A stretch of DNA of 64,000 nucleotides. Source: Cepaea nemoralis. Its lineage: Eukaryota; Mollusca; Gastropoda; Stylommatophora; Helicidae. Below are positions 61,001-64,000 of the stretch, piece by piece. A program made the position numbers and the translations under genes. Position 1 is the stretch's first letter; each line of letters begins with the position of its first letter. Location: positions 153,449-217,448 of the forward strand of contig JACEFZ010013518.1 in assembly GCA_014155875.1 (NCBI GenBank). The letters run 5' to 3'. The notes beneath the pieces were generated by a model. It saw only the letters and a program-made list of their open reading frames with translations, had not been told where the DNA came from and made no database searches.

Positions 61001-61765
61001 CAACACAGAAGAAGTAATTTGTAAGGAACGGCGCAATCGCCGATGAACACTTCCATTGGGGAAGGACACAATTACAGAAGCAACTGTATGAATAACAACA
61101 AGAAACTTACACTCAGTGTTAATGCATCCTTCATCTGGCTAATTTGCTCCCATCAACATCAAATGTCTTGCCGACTGTCGTGGGCGATCATACTTCTCCA
61201 CATCTTGCGGTCTCCAACAGCATGTATTTATTCGTGAGATGACACCCTTCTGAGGTCATGACACAAGACTGTCAAGAATATTCTCTTTCCACAAATCTTT
61301 CCAGTTGCTACATAATTTTCTAGTTTTTGTCCTCTCATAATGTGGCAAATAAAGGTCTTTGTTTAATGTGTGTGATCAGATGCCTGTGTGCCTTAGCCTC
61401 TTACACAACGGTTAGATTACTAAGTTGAACTGCCCAGGGAATTTTCAGCGTTGCTCTGTAAAAGACATCTCTGAACCATCCATGGTTTGTTATGATTTTG
61501 CTGTTTGTTTAGCAATTGTCCAGGACCGACAGCCATATGTTTAGACTGGTTCTTTATAACACGCAAGAATTTGTTATCGAATCTCTAATGACCTGGATGT
61601 AGTCCATAAGATGTTCATCTATTATAAAATTCAGTAAATACTTGTCCTATTATGTTCTTTATCTCTGTGATACATCTTCCATCTGATGTTTTCCAGGTGT
61701 CTACATATTGAAATGTCTGCAACTGCATGAAATTAACACCATTACTTTAATTGTTCTGCGTTTGT
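61001..61765. other. Intron sequence, unresolved
   Basis: Possible decayed LINE DNA, but no motif strong enough to name was seen. Confidence 0.3.
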
Positions 61766-61769
61766 GATT

Positions 61770-62000
61770 CTGGGGTCAGTGAAACGCATTTTTCACAATT
61801 TCCCGACATGCTGTGTCAATAGTTCAAAATCATGTGCCGATGATTTGGAAGTAGACTGCCTTGCGTTAATTTAGAAGATATGAAGGGTCGGCCGTTTAGA
61901 AAGCAATGGCAAACTACTGAATGTAAAATTACCTAGTAAATCAATAACAAACATAAATGCTTGGAATGAAGTCCAGTATAGGACATACAGCTAGTGTGTT
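61770..62000 (+). mobile_element. SINE family A, diverged copy
   Basis: Blocks in order: TAGACTGCCTTGCGTTAAT, AAGCAATGGCAAACTACTGA, and an end at GGACATACAGCTAGTG. Confidence 0.6.
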
Positions 62001-62217
62001 TTATTTTAAACTGTAATTGTTCGTGTAGGCATGATATATGTCGGTGTCCTTGATAATACCATGACTATCTTCTAAATACCCAAACCAACAAGCTGGCACT
62101 GAATATTGATCCGTCCATCAACGTGCCACAAGGATGTATGATTGTGTATCAGATTAATATGTTGTTGTTATGTTTTGAAACTTAAGTTGACTACTAATGT
62201 AAACATTGCTCTTGTAG

Positions 62218-62392
62218 CGCGTTTGTGGTTGAAAGTCAAGAAACCTGTTCCTATGATTACCTCTGTGTGCACGGAGTCCATTTTTGTGGAGACTGGCTGG
62301 GCGGACACAGGTTCAAGTACATCCTTCCAGCCCATAGCCCCTTCACTCTGGTCTTCATCTCCGACTTCTCAGAGGCTGAAAGAGGATTAGAG
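62218..62392 (+). CDS. Exon B5: second half of CUB-like module 5
   Basis: The acceptor is TTGCTCTTGTAG at 62217 and the donor GAG/gtaggt at 62393, phase 2 to 0. With A5 it reads YNAFVVESQETC, SYDYLCVHGVHFCGDWLGG, YILPAHSPFTLVFISDFS and ERGLE. It is the standard 175 nt. GLE replaces GFE at the end, the only change at that place. The following C exon was not found before the window ends. Confidence 0.87.
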
Positions 62393-62394
62393 GT

Positions 62395-62940
62395 AGGTAT
62401 TCTCACCTGTGGATATCATCAATATCACCTGGATAACATCAATATCAATTTTATAACATCAATATCATCTTGATAACATCCATATCACCCGGATAACATC
62501 AATATCACCTGGATAGCATCAATATCAACAGGATAACATCAATATCACACGGATAACATCAATATTACACAGATAACACCAATATCACCTGGATAACATC
62601 AGTATCACATAAATAACATCATTATCATCCGGATAACATCAATATCGCATGGATAACATCAAAATAACCTGGATAACATTAATATCATCTTGATATCATC
62701 AGCATCACCTAGATAGCATCAATATCACATGAATAACATCAATACTACCTGGATAACACTAATAACACATGGATACCATCAATATCACACGGATAACATC
62801 GATATCGATTGGATAACATCAATATCAAATGGATAACATCAATATCACCTGGATACATCAATATCACTCGGATAACCTCAATATCACCTGGATAACAACA
62901 ATATCACCCTGATAACCTCAATATCACATCGATAATCATC
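62395..62940. repeat. 20-bp minisatellite after exon B5
   Basis: About 27 units of GGATAACATCAATATCACCT begin almost at the B5 donor. Confidence 0.93.
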
Positions 62941-63130
62941 AGTCGCGCTGGTGTAATGGCTAGACCATCGCCTGGTGAACATGGGTTGGACACGCAGCTG
63001 GGAGGATTCGGATTTAAAAACAAACATGAGACCAAGAATGCCGTGGGAAGTAAAAGGCTAGTGGTACGATACTGACACCGTAACACACCGAAAGTCGATT
63101 GATCTACACGATTATAGTTACAGCACAATA
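62941..63130 (+). mobile_element. tRNA-like SINE, family C
   Basis: CGCTGGTGTAATGGCTAGAC is A-box-like, and GGGTTGGACACGC a weak B-box. No second copy was found, so the extent is uncertain. Confidence 0.4.
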
Positions 63131-63304
63131 TGGCTTTAAGGCGTGAAAATTGACCTTTATGATTTCCAGCTGTATTCTCACTTGTAGAGAGTAGAGCACG
63201 ACTCGCCACAATTAAGGTGGTATTAGAAAAGATTGAATATATACTCAGCTGGATAAAGTTGTCCATTGCAGTGAGAAGAAGAGTGCTAAATTTTTATACA
63301 GAAC

Positions 63305-63648
63305 TAGCTGACCCGGCCCGGCTTCGCCCAGACTCTGGTGGGGAGCATCTCATTTAATTCATATAAGTAGTCATATAAGTTCTCGTTCCCGTTACCGACT
63401 ATCTGTCTGTCTGTCTGTCTGTCTATCTGTCTGTCTGTCTGTCTGTCTGTCTGACCCGGCCCGTCTTCGCCCAGACTCTGATGGGGAGCATCTCATTTAA
63501 TTCATATAAGTAGTCATATAAGTTCCCGTTCCGACTATCTATCTGTCTGTCTGTCTGTCTGTCTGACCCGGCCCGGCATCGCCCAACTCCTGGTGGGGAG
63601 CATCTCATTTAATTCATATAAGTAGTCATATAAGTTCCCGTTCCCAAC

Positions 63649-63737
<89 letters not shown>

Positions 63738-63748
63738 GCCTGTCTGCC

Positions 63749-63785
<37 letters not shown>

Positions 63786-63880
63786 GACCCGGCCCAGCCC
63801 ATGGTGGAGAGCATCTCATTTAAATTATATAAGTAGTCATATAAGATCCCGTTCCCGACTATCTGTCTGACTGTCTTTCT
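63305..63880. repeat. Four copies of a retroelement tail with (TCTG)n
   Basis: Each copy has a GACCCGGCCCGGCTTCGCCC-type head (shortened in the last), then GGAGCATCTCATTTAATTC and AAGTAGTCATATAAG, and ends in a TCTG run of variable length (the longest at about 63648-63786). The head recalls the 3' end of non-LTR elements. Confidence 0.75.
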
Positions 63881-63889
63881 GTCTTGGGT

Positions 63890-64000
63890 AAATGTAGGAG
63901 GGAGGAGAAAGAGGGAGGTGGAGGAGGGAAAGGGGGAGGGGGAAGGGAGGAGACAGGAGGAGTGGGGGGAAAAGGGGGAGGGGGAGGATTAAAGGGGAGG
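63890..64000. repeat. Purine-rich GGA/GAGG tract
   Basis: Almost pure A/G sequence on the plus strand to the window end. Confidence 0.85.

Overview
The window is eukaryotic and almost certainly metazoan. It has spliced exons with GT..AG borders, long introns, dense LINE and SINE debris, and very many micro- and minisatellites. The mix of RTE-like and I-like LINEs, tRNA-derived SINEs and a mariner relic, together with the gene type, suggests a lophotrochozoan such as a mollusc. That is an inference from style; no marker gene fixes the species.

One gene explains nearly all the coding signal. It lies on the + strand and crosses the whole window, with both ends outside. Fourteen exons are supported. 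They form a repeating three-exon module, A-B-C. Exon A is the first half of a divergent CUB-like domain and exon B the second half. Exon C is a short extension ending in a conserved Asp-Arg-Cys or Asp-Lys-Cys. Exon A runs from phase 0 to phase 2, B from 2 to 0, and C from 0 to 0. Modules: 1 (239-423, 5117-5291, 8917-19208), 2 (26217-26395, 28049-28226, 32868-33071), 3 (43042-43235, 47424-47598, 50700-50843), 4 (51728-51906, 54208-54382, 58137-58277), 5 (59728-59966, 62218-62392, exon C not reached).

The outstanding part is exon C of module 1. After its short C-type start it continues for about 10.3 kb of in-frame 21-bp repeats. These encode a mucin-like domain of about 3,300 residues: first Thr-Gln-Pro-Pro heptads, then Thr-Glu-Pro heptads, about 40 of which carry a cysteine. 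In this sequence the CUB-like start and the mucin repeats are in different frames, so there is a frameshift (or an error in the sequence) between about 9294 and 9323. The predicted product is a giant secreted or surface mucin-CUB protein. Function is not known from the sequence.

The introns hold the rest. There are RTE-like LINE fragments on both strands (1785-3690, 22660-24310, 34800-36140, 43700-44960, 45560-46340 and many 3' tails), I-like LINE copies with RNase H (29958-31665, 41500-42830), a C-terminal LINE fragment (60620-61000) and a mariner relic with both terminal repeats (5661-6496). There are also a hAT-like end, a 120-bp inverted-repeat element beside exon A5, at least four SINE families, and more than fifteen different tandem arrays. 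Several arrays fill an intron up to, or almost up to, a splice site.
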